This document shows positions 45,479 through 54,622 of a stretch of 64,000 nt of DNA, piece after piece. Below the pieces are notes generated by a model. That model saw only the letters and a list, made by a program, of their open reading frames with translations, ran no database searches and was not told the DNA's origin. Position 1 is the first letter of the stretch, and the number at the start of each line of letters is the position of its first letter. Location of the stretch: contig NZ_CP012559.1 of NCBI RefSeq assembly GCF_000831645.3, positions 1,612,001 to 1,676,000 on the forward strand, read 5' to 3'. Made by a program: the position numbers and the translations under genes. Source of the DNA: Companilactobacillus heilongjiangensis. Lineage in GTDB: Bacteria; Bacillota; Bacilli; Lactobacillales; Lactobacillaceae.

Positions 45479-45812
45479 AAATGTAGTTAACATAACGGAT
45501 TATAAAGAGGTTGCTCCAGGTGACATGGATTCCTTCAATGATGGTACAAATATTAAAAAAAACAGTGGCAATTCGAATAATCGTAATAATGATGGAGGTA
45601 ATCATAATATGGATAAGTTTGCTACAAAAGAAGAATTAAAACATACCCAAGAGTTACTATCCGAAAAAATCGATCACAGGTCCGATGTAATTGAAGAAAA
45701 AATTGTGAGTGTAAAGTCTCAAATAGAATCAAGCAATAAAATATTATATTGGATTTTAGGAATTTTCGGTACCATTCTCACTTCACTACTAATTAAACTA
45801 CTTACTAAATAA
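45471..45812 (+). CDS. Tail-anchored coiled-coil membrane protein (XhlA-like)
   Basis: A 113-residue protein: a polar Asn/Gly-rich N-terminal half (about residues 30-50), then a coiled coil (TKEELKHTQELLSEKIDHR...VKSQIESS), then one C-terminal helix (YWILGIFGTILTSLLIKLL). The coiled coil plus terminal helix recalls haemolysin/holin-associated XhlA proteins of prophages, or effectors that act on the membrane. Overlap with the preceding stop codon shows coupling. Whether this is a phage relic or a small immunity module is open. Confidence 0.65.
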   Translation: MNKNVVNITDYKEVAPGDMDSFNDGTNIKKNSGNSNNRNNDGGNHNMDKFATKEELKHTQELLSEKIDHRSDVIEEKIVSVKSQIESSNKILYWILGIFGTILTSLLIKLLTK

Positions 45813-45813
45813 C

Positions 45814-46041
45814 CGTTTCTTTCTTAAACTTCTTTTTGACTATCTCCTATATGAAAGTACAAATGGTACTATATCAAATTCAGTATCTCTATCAAAAAAA
45901 TCTACTGAGATTTATCTAAATAACCTTATAACCAAATGTAAGAACAAAGCCGATTTGAGGCATACACACGTCTCCCATTTATTTGAGCATGGATTTAGTC
46001 CACTTTATATTTCTCGCAGGGTCGAACATGCTAACACTTAA
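45814..46041 (+). pseudogene. Tyrosine integrase, C-terminal remnant
   Basis: In the frame ending with TAA at 46039-46041 the sequence reads DYLLYESTNGTIS, then KCKNKADLRHTHVSHLFEHG, then FSPLYISRRVEHANT. This is the LRHTH...GHAN core of a phage-type tyrosine recombinase. The N-terminal two thirds, including the first catalytic Arg, and the terminal catalytic Tyr are missing, and no start codon fits. It lies 230 bases from tRNA-Leu, a normal integration target, and so marks a decayed integrated element. Confidence 0.82.
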
Positions 46042-46074
46042 AAGTGTACTTACGTCTAATGGAAAGGAGTACCA

Positions 46075-46131
46075 ATGATTAGAATAGTAAAATTGATTCT
46101 TTATTTTCGTAAAAGTGTTCATAATCCGTGA
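46075..46131 (+). CDS. Possible 18-residue peptide
   Basis: ATG with AAAGGAG seven bases upstream, encoding MIRIVKLILYFRKSVHNP: one short hydrophobic/basic helix. It lies in the debris after the integrase remnant. It may be chance. Confidence 0.3.
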   Translation: MIRIVKLILYFRKSVHNP

Positions 46132-46197
46132 ACACCTTTATCTTACGTAAAATTCTGGGCAAAACATATTTAAAAACTCCTATTATTTGTATAAAGT

Positions 46198-46239
46198 AAA
46201 AAAATAGAAATGCCTTTGTAAAAGCACTTCTATTTTTTT
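46198..46239. terminator. Terminator of tRNA-Leu (bidirectional)
   Basis: AAATAGAAATGC and GCACTTCTATTT arms with T runs on both sides. Confidence 0.75.
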
Positions 46240-46274
46240 GACCGTAGTCTTTTTATTCTATTTTGCTCTTTTAA

Positions 46275-46359
46275 TGCCACTGACAAGAGTCGAACTTGCA
46301 CTCGGGAAACCCGAACAGCGACCTGAACGCTGCGCGTCTGCCAATTCCGCCACAGTGGC
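46275..46359 (-). tRNA. tRNA-Leu (anticodon CAG)
   Basis: Class II tRNA with acceptor GCCACTG/CAGTGGC, anticodon loop TTCAGGT in a CAGCG/CGCTG stem, long variable arm, T-loop GTTCGACTC and discriminator A. The CAG anticodon reads CUG. A decayed integrase gene lies beyond its 3' end. Confidence 0.93.
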
Positions 46360-46426
46360 TTTATAATTCAAATAATTACTTATTTAGATTACAATGAAAA
46401 TGATACTACAAATGGAGGGTCTTGTA

Positions 46427-47269
46427 ATGGAAAAAATTAGTAAAAATATCTTAAATCAAGTAATTCTGCCCCGCAATCCTGAATCCTACAAGGGAAATTA
46501 CGGTAAAGTCCTAATTATTGCTGGATCAACTCACTTCGGAGGTGCCGCAATCTTGGCCAGCAGTGCTGCCGTTCACTCTGGGGCTGGTCTAGTAACCGTC
46601 GCAACGACTCCTGAAAAGTTCACAGCAATCAATACTCGTATTCCAGAAGCAATGACCATTGATTATCACAACAAGAAAGAATTATTAACCGCTATTCTAA
46701 ATAACAACGTTATTGCTATCGGCCCCGGACTTGGTACATCAAGTGTTGCCATCGGTTTAGTTAAAGCAGTCTTGAATAATACCAAAACTGACCAAACAGT
46801 GATTTTAGATGCCTCAGCTTTAACAATCATTGCTGAAGAAAAGATTCCACTACAAACCACTGCCCACATCATTCTCACACCACATCAAGGCGAATGGAGA
46901 CGACTTTCACAATTGGAAATACCTGAGCAGACCGAGCTCAATAATTTCGAAAAACTTCAAGATATTAATCCTGAAGCCGTCCTAATTTTAAAAAAGCACA
47001 ATTCAGAAATTTACTTCCAAGACATGTCATTTAAAATAACTGCTGGAAATGCCGGCATGGCAACTGGTGGCATGGGTGACACTTTAACGGGAATCATGGC
47101 TGGATTCATTGGTCAATTTGGTTACTCTCTAGCGACGATTCAAGCGGCTCTATTGATTCACAGCGTTATCGGTGACAAACTATTTGAAAAAGAATATGTT
47201 GTCTTACCTTCTAAAATCATCGAAAAACTTCCAAAGTATATGCAAAAGTTTAGTTTACTGAACAAATAA
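46427..47269 (+). CDS. nnrD: ADP-dependent NAD(P)H-hydrate dehydratase
   Basis: A 280-residue ribokinase-fold enzyme (YjeF C-terminal type, CARKD) that repairs hydrated NADH/NADPH using ADP or ATP. The N-terminal GNYGKVLIIAGS, the GPGLGTS loop and the GNAGMATGGMGDTLTGI nucleotide motif with the catalytic Asp are intact. No YjeF N-terminal epimerase domain is present, so the epimerase must be encoded elsewhere. I start at ATG 46427, with TGGAGGG upstream. Ends in a convergent terminator. Confidence 0.93.
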   Translation: MEKISKNILNQVILPRNPESYKGNYGKVLIIAGSTHFGGAAILASSAAVHSGAGLVTVATTPEKFTAINTRIPEAMTIDYHNKKELLTAILNNNVIAIGPGLGTSSVAIGLVKAVLNNTKTDQTVILDASALTIIAEEKIPLQTTAHIILTPHQGEWRRLSQLEIPEQTELNNFEKLQDINPEAVLILKKHNSEIYFQDMSFKITAGNAGMATGGMGDTLTGIMAGFIGQFGYSLATIQAALLIHSVIGDKLFEKEYVVLPSKIIEKLPKYMQKFSLLNK

Positions 47270-47326
47270 AAAAGACGTAATGATATCTCCAAGCAACGAT
47301 TGGATAAATATCATTATGTCTTTTAT
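47268..47326. terminator. Convergent terminator nnrD / flippase
   Basis: AAAGACGTAATGATAT and ATATCATTATGTCTTT arms with a long loop, A and T runs at the ends. Confidence 0.8.
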
Positions 47327-47329
47327 TTT

Positions 47330-49015
47330 TTATCTAATATTAAAAATTCTTCTAATTCTTTCCACTCGAGGTCCTAAAATCTTATCAGCTAAAGAAGTCT
47401 TCAAAACCAAGTAACCATATATAACGCCACCCAATCCAGCTTCTATTACCAATACGACCACGGAAATGATTCGATCTGAATTACCAACAAAGTGGAATAC
47501 TACCCAGTTAACAAACATAACTGAAACGAACATAATCAATGAGAACAAAATTATCCCACTGATACGACGAGAGATTCGACCAGTATTGAATGGATAAATC
47601 ACATGTAATTCACGTATCATTAACCAGCACACCACAGCCATACCAATACTTGTAGCAATCAATGGTCCAAACTCATGGAACAAGCCAATCATTGGCAATT
47701 GCACAACAACCTTAACAATCAAGCCATATACAAAGTATTTGATTGCCAATCTGTTACGATATAACGCCTGTAAAACAGCTGATAAAACAGTGAACAATCC
47801 CAGTAAGATAGAGATAATTGATGAGAATTGTAACATCAAAACACCGAGTGCATCATAACGATAAAATGTTGTCCATAATGGTTGTGCCACGGCGTACATC
47901 CCTAGTGATGCGGGAATCATAATGAAAAAGAACAATTCCAAAGTGTTTGAAATTTGATTTTCAATATTTTTCTTATCACCTTTAGAATACAATCCTGACA
48001 AGATTGGAACGGCTGTAACGGCCATAGCGGTCGACAGCGAAACGATAATCATAATTAATTTGTTAGCTTGGAAACCAAATAATGAATAATAATTATCCAA
48101 TTGGGCTCCAGTAGCGTTAACAAACATTCGCATAAATTGATTGAATGTTGACTGATCAAACAAATTAAAGAATGTTATTCCGGCATCCAAAATAATAAAT
48201 GGAACAGCCTGTTGGAAAATTTCACGAGTAAAGTTTCGCTCATTCACATTAGCAATTGGCTGACCATTACGCGATAATCGCCTCAGCTTTGGCAAACGCC
48301 TCAACAATGCTAAAACTAAAATCCCAATGGCAACTGCTGCCCCAATAAAAGCAGCAAAAGTCGATTGAACAACGGCATTGATATAGCTTCCCTTGTTCAC
48401 AATCATAATGACATATGTCGCCAAAAGCATATAGATAACACGAGCAATTTGTTCGATAAATTGTGATATAGCGGATGGGGCCATATCAGAATATCCCTGT
48501 AGATAACCTCTCAAAATACTCAAAATTGGAATAATCAAAACGGCAACTGCCAAAGATTTGATAACTGGGATACTTCTTGGATCACCGTCAGTAAATATAG
48601 CGGCCAAAACTGGCGCTCCAAAATACATAACGGCTCCAAAAATCACACCCATGAATGTCATAATCTTTAGACCGTGCTTAAACAATTTATTACCAGTTGC
48701 ATACTGATCAAGTGCGTTATAATGTGAAATCTGTTTTGATATCGCACCAGGAATTCCGGCTGTAGAGATAATCAAGAACAGACTATAAATGTTATAACCT
48801 TTAGCATACAAGGCATTAGCTGCGGGATAATATGATCCCATCCACGCCATCCATGGAATGATATATATCGCACCTAAAATACGAGAAAAAATACTACCAG
48901 CAGTCATCCATGCTGAACCCTTCAGCATTGTGTCTTGCGAAGAAGGCTCAGGATCAATCACTGGCATTACTTCTTCATCATCATGGCTATTATTTGCGCC
49001 CAAAACCTGCACCAC
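47330..49015 (-). CDS. MurJ/YtgP-like lipid II flippase of the MOP superfamily
   Basis: A 561-residue membrane protein with about 14 helices in the MATE/PST exporter fold. After a hydrophilic 30-residue head comes GSAWMTAGSIFSRILGAIY, the typical helix 1 of SpoVB/YtgP proteins. Bacillus YtgP is the MurJ that flips lipid II; this protein is the likely orthologue, though polysaccharide flippases share the fold. The start is GTG at 49015 with AAAGGA about 12 bases upstream. Confidence 0.86.
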   Translation of the reverse strand: MVQVLGANNSHDDEEVMPVIDPEPSSQDTMLKGSAWMTAGSIFSRILGAIYIIPWMAWMGSYYPAANALYAKGYNIYSLFLIISTAGIPGAISKQISHYNALDQYATGNKLFKHGLKIMTFMGVIFGAVMYFGAPVLAAIFTDGDPRSIPVIKSLAVAVLIIPILSILRGYLQGYSDMAPSAISQFIEQIARVIYMLLATYVIMIVNKGSYINAVVQSTFAAFIGAAVAIGILVLALLRRLPKLRRLSRNGQPIANVNERNFTREIFQQAVPFIILDAGITFFNLFDQSTFNQFMRMFVNATGAQLDNYYSLFGFQANKLIMIIVSLSTAMAVTAVPILSGLYSKGDKKNIENQISNTLELFFFIMIPASLGMYAVAQPLWTTFYRYDALGVLMLQFSSIISILLGLFTVLSAVLQALYRNRLAIKYFVYGLIVKVVVQLPMIGLFHEFGPLIATSIGMAVVCWLMIRELHVIYPFNTGRISRRISGIILFSLIMFVSVMFVNWVVFHFVGNSDRIISVVVLVIEAGLGGVIYGYLVLKTSLADKILGPRVERIRRIFNIR

Positions 49016-49106
49016 CTTAAAAACTATCCTTTTAATTATAGCAAAGTTATCTACCTAAAAAATTTAAATTACACTTAAATTAAGTAAAAAGCAAATTAAT
49101 TTTGCA

Positions 49107-49288
49107 AGCTCCGGGTGCCAGTACAATGCTTAGCCTGCTGTGCGACCGGTGCGAGCCAAGGTCTCGCACCTCGATTTTGAACTTCGAGAAAATCACTCGA
49201 ATTTCAAAATACGTCGGTATTGTAAGGGATAAATCCCTAACAATACCTGCACTGCTGGCTAAACATTGTACCGTCACCCTCCGACTAT
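49107..49288 (+). repeat. Structured repeat copy R18
   Basis: Full copy of the AGCTCCGGG end type. Hairpin 1 is a perfect GTGCGAG/CTCGCAC with loop CCAAGGT. Hairpin 2 is recast as TTTTGAACTTCGAG against CTCGAATTTCAAAA, shared with R20. Hairpin 3 is TAAGGGA/TCCCTAA. Outer arms pair over about 26 bases with three mismatches. Confidence 0.9.
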
Positions 49289-49289
49289 T

Positions 49290-49517
49290 TCTAATAACTA
49301 ATTGGATACTTTCCTTTTTATTAGTCCGTATAAATATACTGAATGTATTCTATTTTAATATTACGAAAACTTTGAATTCGATTACCTATGCATCCCTATT
49401 GATTAAAACACGTTCTCTAACTTTAGTCTCTAGTCATTTTGACCAATACTATTCAACACTTTATATCTAAGCAGTTAAAACCGCCACATATAGGAAACCA
49501 AAGCTTTTTTTAATACA
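49290..49517. other. Spacer between repeats R18 and R19
   Basis: About 230 AT-rich bases, no gene, tRNA or strong hairpin seen. Confidence 0.4.
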
Positions 49518-49709
49518 CTAGCCAGAGCTTGCGAGGGATTGAGTTCAGCAGTGATAGTTATTGTTAGGCTGGCGGTTTTCCAGTCTTACATAACAGGACG
49601 TCTTTTGAAATTCGCGAACTTTGCGAAGTTCAAAAGCGAGGGTCGAGACCGCACTACGGCTCGAGCCGGTCCCACAGCGAACTCAATCCCTCGCAAGCTC
49701 TGGCGGCAT
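49518..49709 (-). repeat. Structured repeat copy R19
   Basis: Full copy of the CTAGCC...GGCGGC end type. Outer arms 49522-49546 and 49679-49703 are 25/25 complementary, the longest perfect arm in the window, with a sequence found in no other copy. Hairpin 3 reads GTTATTGTTAGGCTGG, more degenerate than elsewhere. Confidence 0.9.
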
Positions 49710-49777
49710 ACCACTGATTTTTACAAAATAAGAAAATTGTAAAGCGCGTTATCGTTTAAACAATGATAGAATAATCT

Positions 49778-49922
49778 TGTTGCAGGTTAGAAAGCAAGCA
49801 ATTAATTAATTGAACTCACCTAAAAATCTCTATTTTGCAATTATTCACACAAGTTTGAAATTCCTTCATATAATATATAAGACGCTTAAACAATATTATT
49901 TTCAGCTTGCTTTCTACGCAAC
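49778..49922. other. Inverted-repeat bounded intergenic element
   Basis: GTTGC...TAGAAAGCAAGC and GCTTGCTTTCTA.GCAAC pair over 17 bases with a small bulge and enclose about 100 AT-rich bases, just before the leuS terminator. Unrelated in sequence to the R repeats. Could be a small RNA or a 3' structure. Confidence 0.45.
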
Positions 49923-49959
49923 CAAAAAAGACTCCGGAAAAATTTCCGAAGTCTTTTTT
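49923..49959 (-). terminator. Terminator of leuS
   Basis: AAAGACTTCGGAAA and TTTCCGGAGTCTTT-type arms with six T; works both ways. Confidence 0.85.
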
Positions 49960-49967
49960 ATTTGTCA

Positions 49968-52382
49968 TTATTTAACTACGATATTAACAATCTTGTTAGG
50001 GATAACAATCACCTTAACGATGTTCTTACCTTCGATAAATTTTTGAACTTTTTCATCTGTTGTAGCAAGTTTTTCAAGATCATCTTTTGAAGTTCCGTTA
50101 GCAACTTCAACCTTATCTCTCAACTTACCATTAACTTGCACGATGATTTCAACTGTGTCAGAAACAAGTTTTGCTTCATCATAAGTTGGCCATTTAGCAT
50201 AAGAAATTGATTCTGTGTGACCAAACTTACTCCATAGCTCTTCCATCATGTGTGGTGCGATTGGAGCCAACAATTGAACTAATCCTTCAGCGTAAGCCTT
50301 TGGCATTGTATCAACCTTGTGTGCTTCATTTACGAAGACCATCATTTGTGAAATTGCAGTGTTAAAGTGCAATGCATCGTAATCTTCAGTAACTTTCTTA
50401 ACTGTCTCATTATAAACTTTATCAAGTTTACCATCGTTTGAATCAGTCAAGTAGCCATCTTTCAATGTACTGTAGTCATCGTCGTTGATAAATAGGTTCC
50501 AGACACGGTCCAAGAACTTGTATGCACCTGACAAGCCATTTTCTGACCAAGCAATTGACGCATCCAAAGGACCCATGAACATTTCGTAAACTCTCAACGT
50601 ATCGGCACCATATTGTTCAACTACATCGTCAGGGTTAACAACGTTACCCTTTGATTTAGACATCTTTTCATGACCTTTACCAAGAATCATACCTTGGTTA
50701 AATAGCTTTTGGAAAGGTTCCTTTGTTGGAACAACGCCCAAATCATACAATACCTTGTGCCAGAATCTGGCATATAGCAAGTGAAGCACGGCATGTTCTG
50801 CACCACCGATATATAGATCAACTGGTAGCCATTGCTTCAATAGATCGTAATCAGCTAGTGCTTTGTCATTATTAGGATCGATATATCTCAAGTAATACCA
50901 TGATGAACCGGCCCATTGTGGCATTGTGTTAGTTTCACGACGACCTTTACGACCGTTCTTATCAACCACATTAACCCAATCAGTTAGGTTAGCTAGTGGA
51001 CTCTCACCAGTACCTGAAGGCTTGATATTAGTATCTTCAGGCAATTTAAGTGGCAATTCATCTTCTGGAACAAGTGAAGTTGTACCATCTTCCCAGTGAA
51101 TGACAGGAATTGGTTCACCCCAGTATCTTTGACGTGAGAAGACCCAATCACGGAGACGGTAGTTAACTTTCTTTTCACCGAAACCTTTGTCTTCCATATA
51201 TTCGATTGCACGTTCAATCGCATCAGCTTTGTTCAAACCGTTCAAGAAATCGGAATTGATATGCTTGCCATCTTCCGTTATAACGCCGTTATCAAGGTCA
51301 CCTTCAATAACTTGAGTCATTGGTAGATCAAACTTCTTAGCAAAAGCATAGTCACGTTCATCATGTGCAGGAACAGCCATAACGGCACCTGTACCATAAG
51401 TTACAAGAACATAGTCTGAAATCCAGATTGGAAGTTTCTTGCCATTAACTGGGTTGATTGCGTAAGCACCAGTGAAGACACCAGTCTTTTCGTCATTCAA
51501 ATCAGTTCTATCAAGATCTGACTTGTGAGAAATTTCTTCCTTGTAAGCTTCAACAGCAGCTTTTTGTTCAGGAGTTGTAATCTTCTCAACAAGTTTGTGT
51601 TCTGGTGCCAAAGTCATGTATTCAACACCGAAGATTGTATCAGGTCTAGTTGTAAAGACGTTGATCTTGTCATCTGTGCCGGCTACATCAAAAGTAACTT
51701 GAGCTCCAACAGAACGGCCAATCCAATTTCTTTGCATTTCTTTGATATTTTCAGGCCAATCAATATCATCAAGGTCATCGAGCAATCTGTCAGCGTAAGC
51801 TGTGATTTTTAACATCCATTGACGCATTGGTTTTCTAACAACTGGGAAACCACCACGTTCCGTCTTACCATCAATGATTTCCTCGTTGGCAACAACAGTA
51901 CCCAAATCAGGTGACCAGTTAACCAATGTTTCTGACTCGTAAGCCAAACCCTTTTTGTACATTTGTTCGAAAATCCACTGTGTCCATTTGTAGAACTTAG
52001 GATCAGTTGTTTGAACTTCACGTTCCCAATCATATGAGAACCCTAGTGAATTGATTTGACGCTTAAAGTTTTGAATATTCTTTTCAGTAAATTCAGCAGG
52101 ATTGTGACCTGTGTTCAAAGCATATTGTTCTGCAGGCAATCCAAAAGCATCAAAGCCCATTGGATGCAATACGTTGTAACCTTCAGCACGTTTCATTCTA
52201 GCAATAATATCTGTAGCTGTGTAACCTTCTGGATGTCCAACGTGAAGACCTTGGCCTGATGGATATGGGAACATATCTAAGGCATAAAAGTTCTTCTTGT
52301 TTGGATCCTCAGTTGTTTTAAAAGTATTATTTTCTTTCCAATACTTTTGCCATTTCTTTTCTACGGTATTGTGATTGTACAT
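49968..52382 (-). CDS. leuS: Leucyl-tRNA synthetase
   Basis: An 804-residue class I synthetase. HIGH is present as [12 protein letters not shown] near residue 45 and KMSKS as [10 protein letters not shown] near 575. An editing (CP1) domain with [11 protein letters not shown] lies at about 225-420, and a C-terminal anticodon domain ends in a [20 protein letters not shown] tail. The ATG at 52382 has AGGAGGA upstream; the frame opens six codons earlier. A T-box leader lies directly upstream, so the enzyme is induced when tRNA-Leu is uncharged. Confidence 0.97.
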   Translation of the reverse strand: MYNHNTVEKKWQKYWKENNTFKTTEDPNKKNFYALDMFPYPSGQGLHVGHPEGYTATDIIARMKRAEGYNVLHPMGFDAFGLPAEQYALNTGHNPAEFTEKNIQNFKRQINSLGFSYDWEREVQTTDPKFYKWTQWIFEQMYKKGLAYESETLVNWSPDLGTVVANEEIIDGKTERGGFPVVRKPMRQWMLKITAYADRLLDDLDDIDWPENIKEMQRNWIGRSVGAQVTFDVAGTDDKINVFTTRPDTIFGVEYMTLAPEHKLVEKITTPEQKAAVEAYKEEISHKSDLDRTDLNDEKTGVFTGAYAINPVNGKKLPIWISDYVLVTYGTGAVMAVPAHDERDYAFAKKFDLPMTQVIEGDLDNGVITEDGKHINSDFLNGLNKADAIERAIEYMEDKGFGEKKVNYRLRDWVFSRQRYWGEPIPVIHWEDGTTSLVPEDELPLKLPEDTNIKPSGTGESPLANLTDWVNVVDKNGRKGRRETNTMPQWAGSSWYYLRYIDPNNDKALADYDLLKQWLPVDLYIGGAEHAVLHLLYARFWHKVLYDLGVVPTKEPFQKLFNQGMILGKGHEKMSKSKGNVVNPDDVVEQYGADTLRVYEMFMGPLDASIAWSENGLSGAYKFLDRVWNLFINDDDYSTLKDGYLTDSNDGKLDKVYNETVKKVTEDYDALHFNTAISQMMVFVNEAHKVDTMPKAYAEGLVQLLAPIAPHMMEELWSKFGHTESISYAKWPTYDEAKLVSDTVEIIVQVNGKLRDKVEVANGTSKDDLEKLATTDEKVQKFIEGKNIVKVIVIPNKIVNIVVK

Positions 52383-52394
52383 GTTTCTCCTCCT

Positions 52395-52625
52395 ATACAA
52401 AAAAAGTCCTATGATTATAAATTAATCATAGGACGAGTTATCGCGTTACCACCTAAGTTCCGCACCACAAAATAAGTACGACTCTCAAAATCCTTAACGA
52501 GGATTATTCGTAGTCACTTACTAAAGGTTCGGCAACTATTATCAGTGGACGAGTTCGAAAATAAAATTCTACGCATTCACATCCCCATGCGCTTTCTGAA
52601 AAGAAATTTTATTATCTACTACTTC
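52395..52625 (-). promoter_or_regulatory. T-box riboswitch of leuS
   Basis: Minus-strand antiterminator core AGGTGGTAACGCG, then a terminator with CGTCCTATGATTA/TAATCATAGGACT arms and seven T. Stem I pairs ATAATAAAATTT with AGAATTTTATT. CTC in CGAACTCGTCC is the probable Leu specifier. Confidence 0.9.
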
Positions 52626-52637
52626 CGTGTTTATATC

Positions 52638-53891
52638 TTATACCATTAATGTTTGTCCGACAACCAATAAATCAGAATTTAAATCATTTAATTGACGAAC
52701 GTTATCAACAGTTGTTCCAGCTTTTGAAGCGATAGAGTCAATCGTATCACCGCTTTTAACGGTTACTGACATACTCTTTTGATTGCTTGAATCACTATCA
52801 TTTGAGCTGTAATCATTTTGGACATTGATTGATGATGAGTCAGATGAATCATTTTCTGATGGGACAAACTTCTTCACGCCATCACGTTCATCTTGAACCA
52901 TAACTGGTGCTTGTTGACTGCCGTAAGCATCCCCAACATTGCCAGTATCAGTTGTATTTGAAGTCCTATTAGCCAAGTTAGTTACTGCCAATGGTTGACC
53001 GTTAGCGCCAATTACTTGCGTAATCGTCAAAGTCTTACCCGGATAAATATAATTATCAGTCTTCAAATTATTCAAACTCATCAACGTATCAGTTGTCATG
53101 TTAAACTTATCGGCAATTGATTGTAATGTGTCGCCTTGGGCAACTGTATAAGTTTGGTCCTTATCAGTGGCAGCAGTATCGTATTGCGTTAAATTGTATT
53201 TTTCAATAACACTATTCAACTTATCAGCATATGTTGTATCGGTAGCATAACGGCCAGTCAAATACTTAGTAGCATCTTTATATGATGCGGTATTACTCTT
53301 CCAAGTACCAGCATAAATTTGTGAATTGCCTGAAGTTCCACCACGAAGCAATGAAACATAATCTTCAAGTGATTCCTTATATGAAGGATACTTTCTGAAG
53401 TCAGAGCTAATCGAGTAAAGACTACCTGTACCGTCGTCTTCTTGTGTACCCATATTAACAGAGGCGCCTTTATAATCTCCCTTAATACCAAAAAGATTAT
53501 AATTAGGTGCAGTAGCTAGTCCACTTGTACCCCAGCCACTTTCAACCATTGCTTGCGCAATCATTACTGAAGCGTAGAGATCGTTATTTGCGGCCAACTT
53601 ACGAGCTGAATTACCAATGTAGTCAACAAATTGTTGATCACCAACACCAGTCGAAGTAACTGGAGCAGCAATCGCAGAATTTTGATTCAACAAATTATTA
53701 ACAGACAATGCTTCGGCTTTAACAGGTGTCGGAGCAGAAATATTAGTAATCTCTGCCACCGCAGCACCAACAAACATGCTTGATCCTAAAATCGTCATAT
53801 TTTTGCGTAAGTTTGCGTTCTTACTTCTTTTATTATTTAATCTAGTCAAACGACTATCTTCGATTTTGCGTTCATGACGTGTCATAACCAT
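52638..53891 (-). CDS. Cell-wall glucosaminidase with two LysM domains
   Basis: A 417-residue exported autolysin. After a basic start a hydrophobic segment (MTILGSSMFVGAAVAE, near residues 32-48) serves as signal. The GH73 domain runs from about 85 to 235, with the catalytic Glu in AMVESGWGTS and the YNLFGIKG motif. LysM 1 (YTVAQGDTLQSIADKF) is near 255 and LysM 2 (VTVKSGDTIDSIASKAG) at the C-terminus, separated by a Ser/Asp-rich linker. It cleaves peptidoglycan glycan chains, probably in cell separation. The ATG at 53891 follows GAGGGAGAG. Confidence 0.93.
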   Translation of the reverse strand: MVMTRHERKIEDSRLTRLNNKRSKNANLRKNMTILGSSMFVGAAVAEITNISAPTPVKAEALSVNNLLNQNSAIAAPVTSTGVGDQQFVDYIGNSARKLAANNDLYASVMIAQAMVESGWGTSGLATAPNYNLFGIKGDYKGASVNMGTQEDDGTGSLYSISSDFRKYPSYKESLEDYVSLLRGGTSGNSQIYAGTWKSNTASYKDATKYLTGRYATDTTYADKLNSVIEKYNLTQYDTAATDKDQTYTVAQGDTLQSIADKFNMTTDTLMSLNNLKTDNYIYPGKTLTITQVIGANGQPLAVTNLANRTSNTTDTGNVGDAYGSQQAPVMVQDERDGVKKFVPSENDSSDSSSINVQNDYSSNDSDSSNQKSMSVTVKSGDTIDSIASKAGTTVDNVRQLNDLNSDLLVVGQTLMV

Positions 53892-53971
53892 AAATATCTG
53901 CTCTCCCTCAAAATCTTTATACTTTATTATATTTCTTAACAAAAACTTAAACAATAGAGAGATCAAAAAAT

Positions 53972-54622
53972 ATGAAAATATCTAAAAAAATATCCATCTT
54001 TAATGTGTTTTTACTGTTGCTTTTTGTCTTCTGGACCATTAATGTTTCACAACACACTAATCTCATCAAAAATTTCGATACAGCCTTGATTAGTCAAATT
54101 TATCATCACAATACTCTGACACTTGGCATCTTTCGGTTCATAACGAGTATCGGTGACACTTTTGCGACTATCGTTGTAACCGCAATTATTTTTCTACTTT
54201 TAATTGTTAAAAAATATCATTATGCAGCGATTTTTTTAGTGCTGAACAAAGTAGTCATTTCCGGAACTAACAGCATCATTAAAACTATTATTGACCGTCC
54301 ACGCCCAAGTCATCATCATTTTGTTTATGCTGGTGGCTACAGCTTTCCCAGTGGACACTCGGCTAGTTCATTTGCGTTATACATTTCGGTTTTGATTATC
54401 AGTCTCTATATTTTCAAAAAACTCAGCTTAAAGATTGTTATCAGTGCCATTTGTATTGCTATGGTACTGCTGATTGGATACAGTCGTATCTTTCTAGGAG
54501 TTCACTACCCTAGCGACGTTTTCGGTGGCTATCTTTTGGCAGCTACTATCATAACTTTCAATACTCTATTATTTAGAGCCAAGAATCTTTCGGTTCTTCA
54601 GCTCAAAGGCGTTAAGAATTAG
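53972..54622 (+). CDS. PAP2 family membrane phosphatase
   Basis: A 216-residue protein with about six helices and the three-part phosphatase signature: KTIIDRPRP, the PSGHS motif (SFPSGHSASS) and SRIFLGVHYPSDVFGG. Such enzymes dephosphorylate undecaprenyl pyrophosphate or phosphatidyl glycerophosphate outside the membrane; the substrate here is not clear. AGAGAG lies upstream of the ATG, weak. Its last 54 bases overlap the convergent MFS gene. Confidence 0.9.
   Translation: MKISKKISIFNVFLLLLFVFWTINVSQHTNLIKNFDTALISQIYHHNTLTLGIFRFITSIGDTFATIVVTAIIFLLLIVKKYHYAAIFLVLNKVVISGTNSIIKTIIDRPRPSHHHFVYAGGYSFPSGHSASSFALYISVLIISLYIFKKLSLKIVISAICIAMVLLIGYSRIFLGVHYPSDVFGGYLLAATIITFNTLLFRAKNLSVLQLKGVKN

Noticed and set aside
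44537-45812. Toxin-antitoxin system
   Set aside because: No recognisable toxin fold or antitoxin pairing; the gene sizes and order fit a phage-type remnant equally well.
46275-46359. Attachment-site duplication of the tRNA-Leu 3' end
   Set aside because: I looked for GCCACTGACAAGAGTCGAAC near the left side of the island (44.0-44.6 kb) and did not find it, so no attL/attR pair is claimed.
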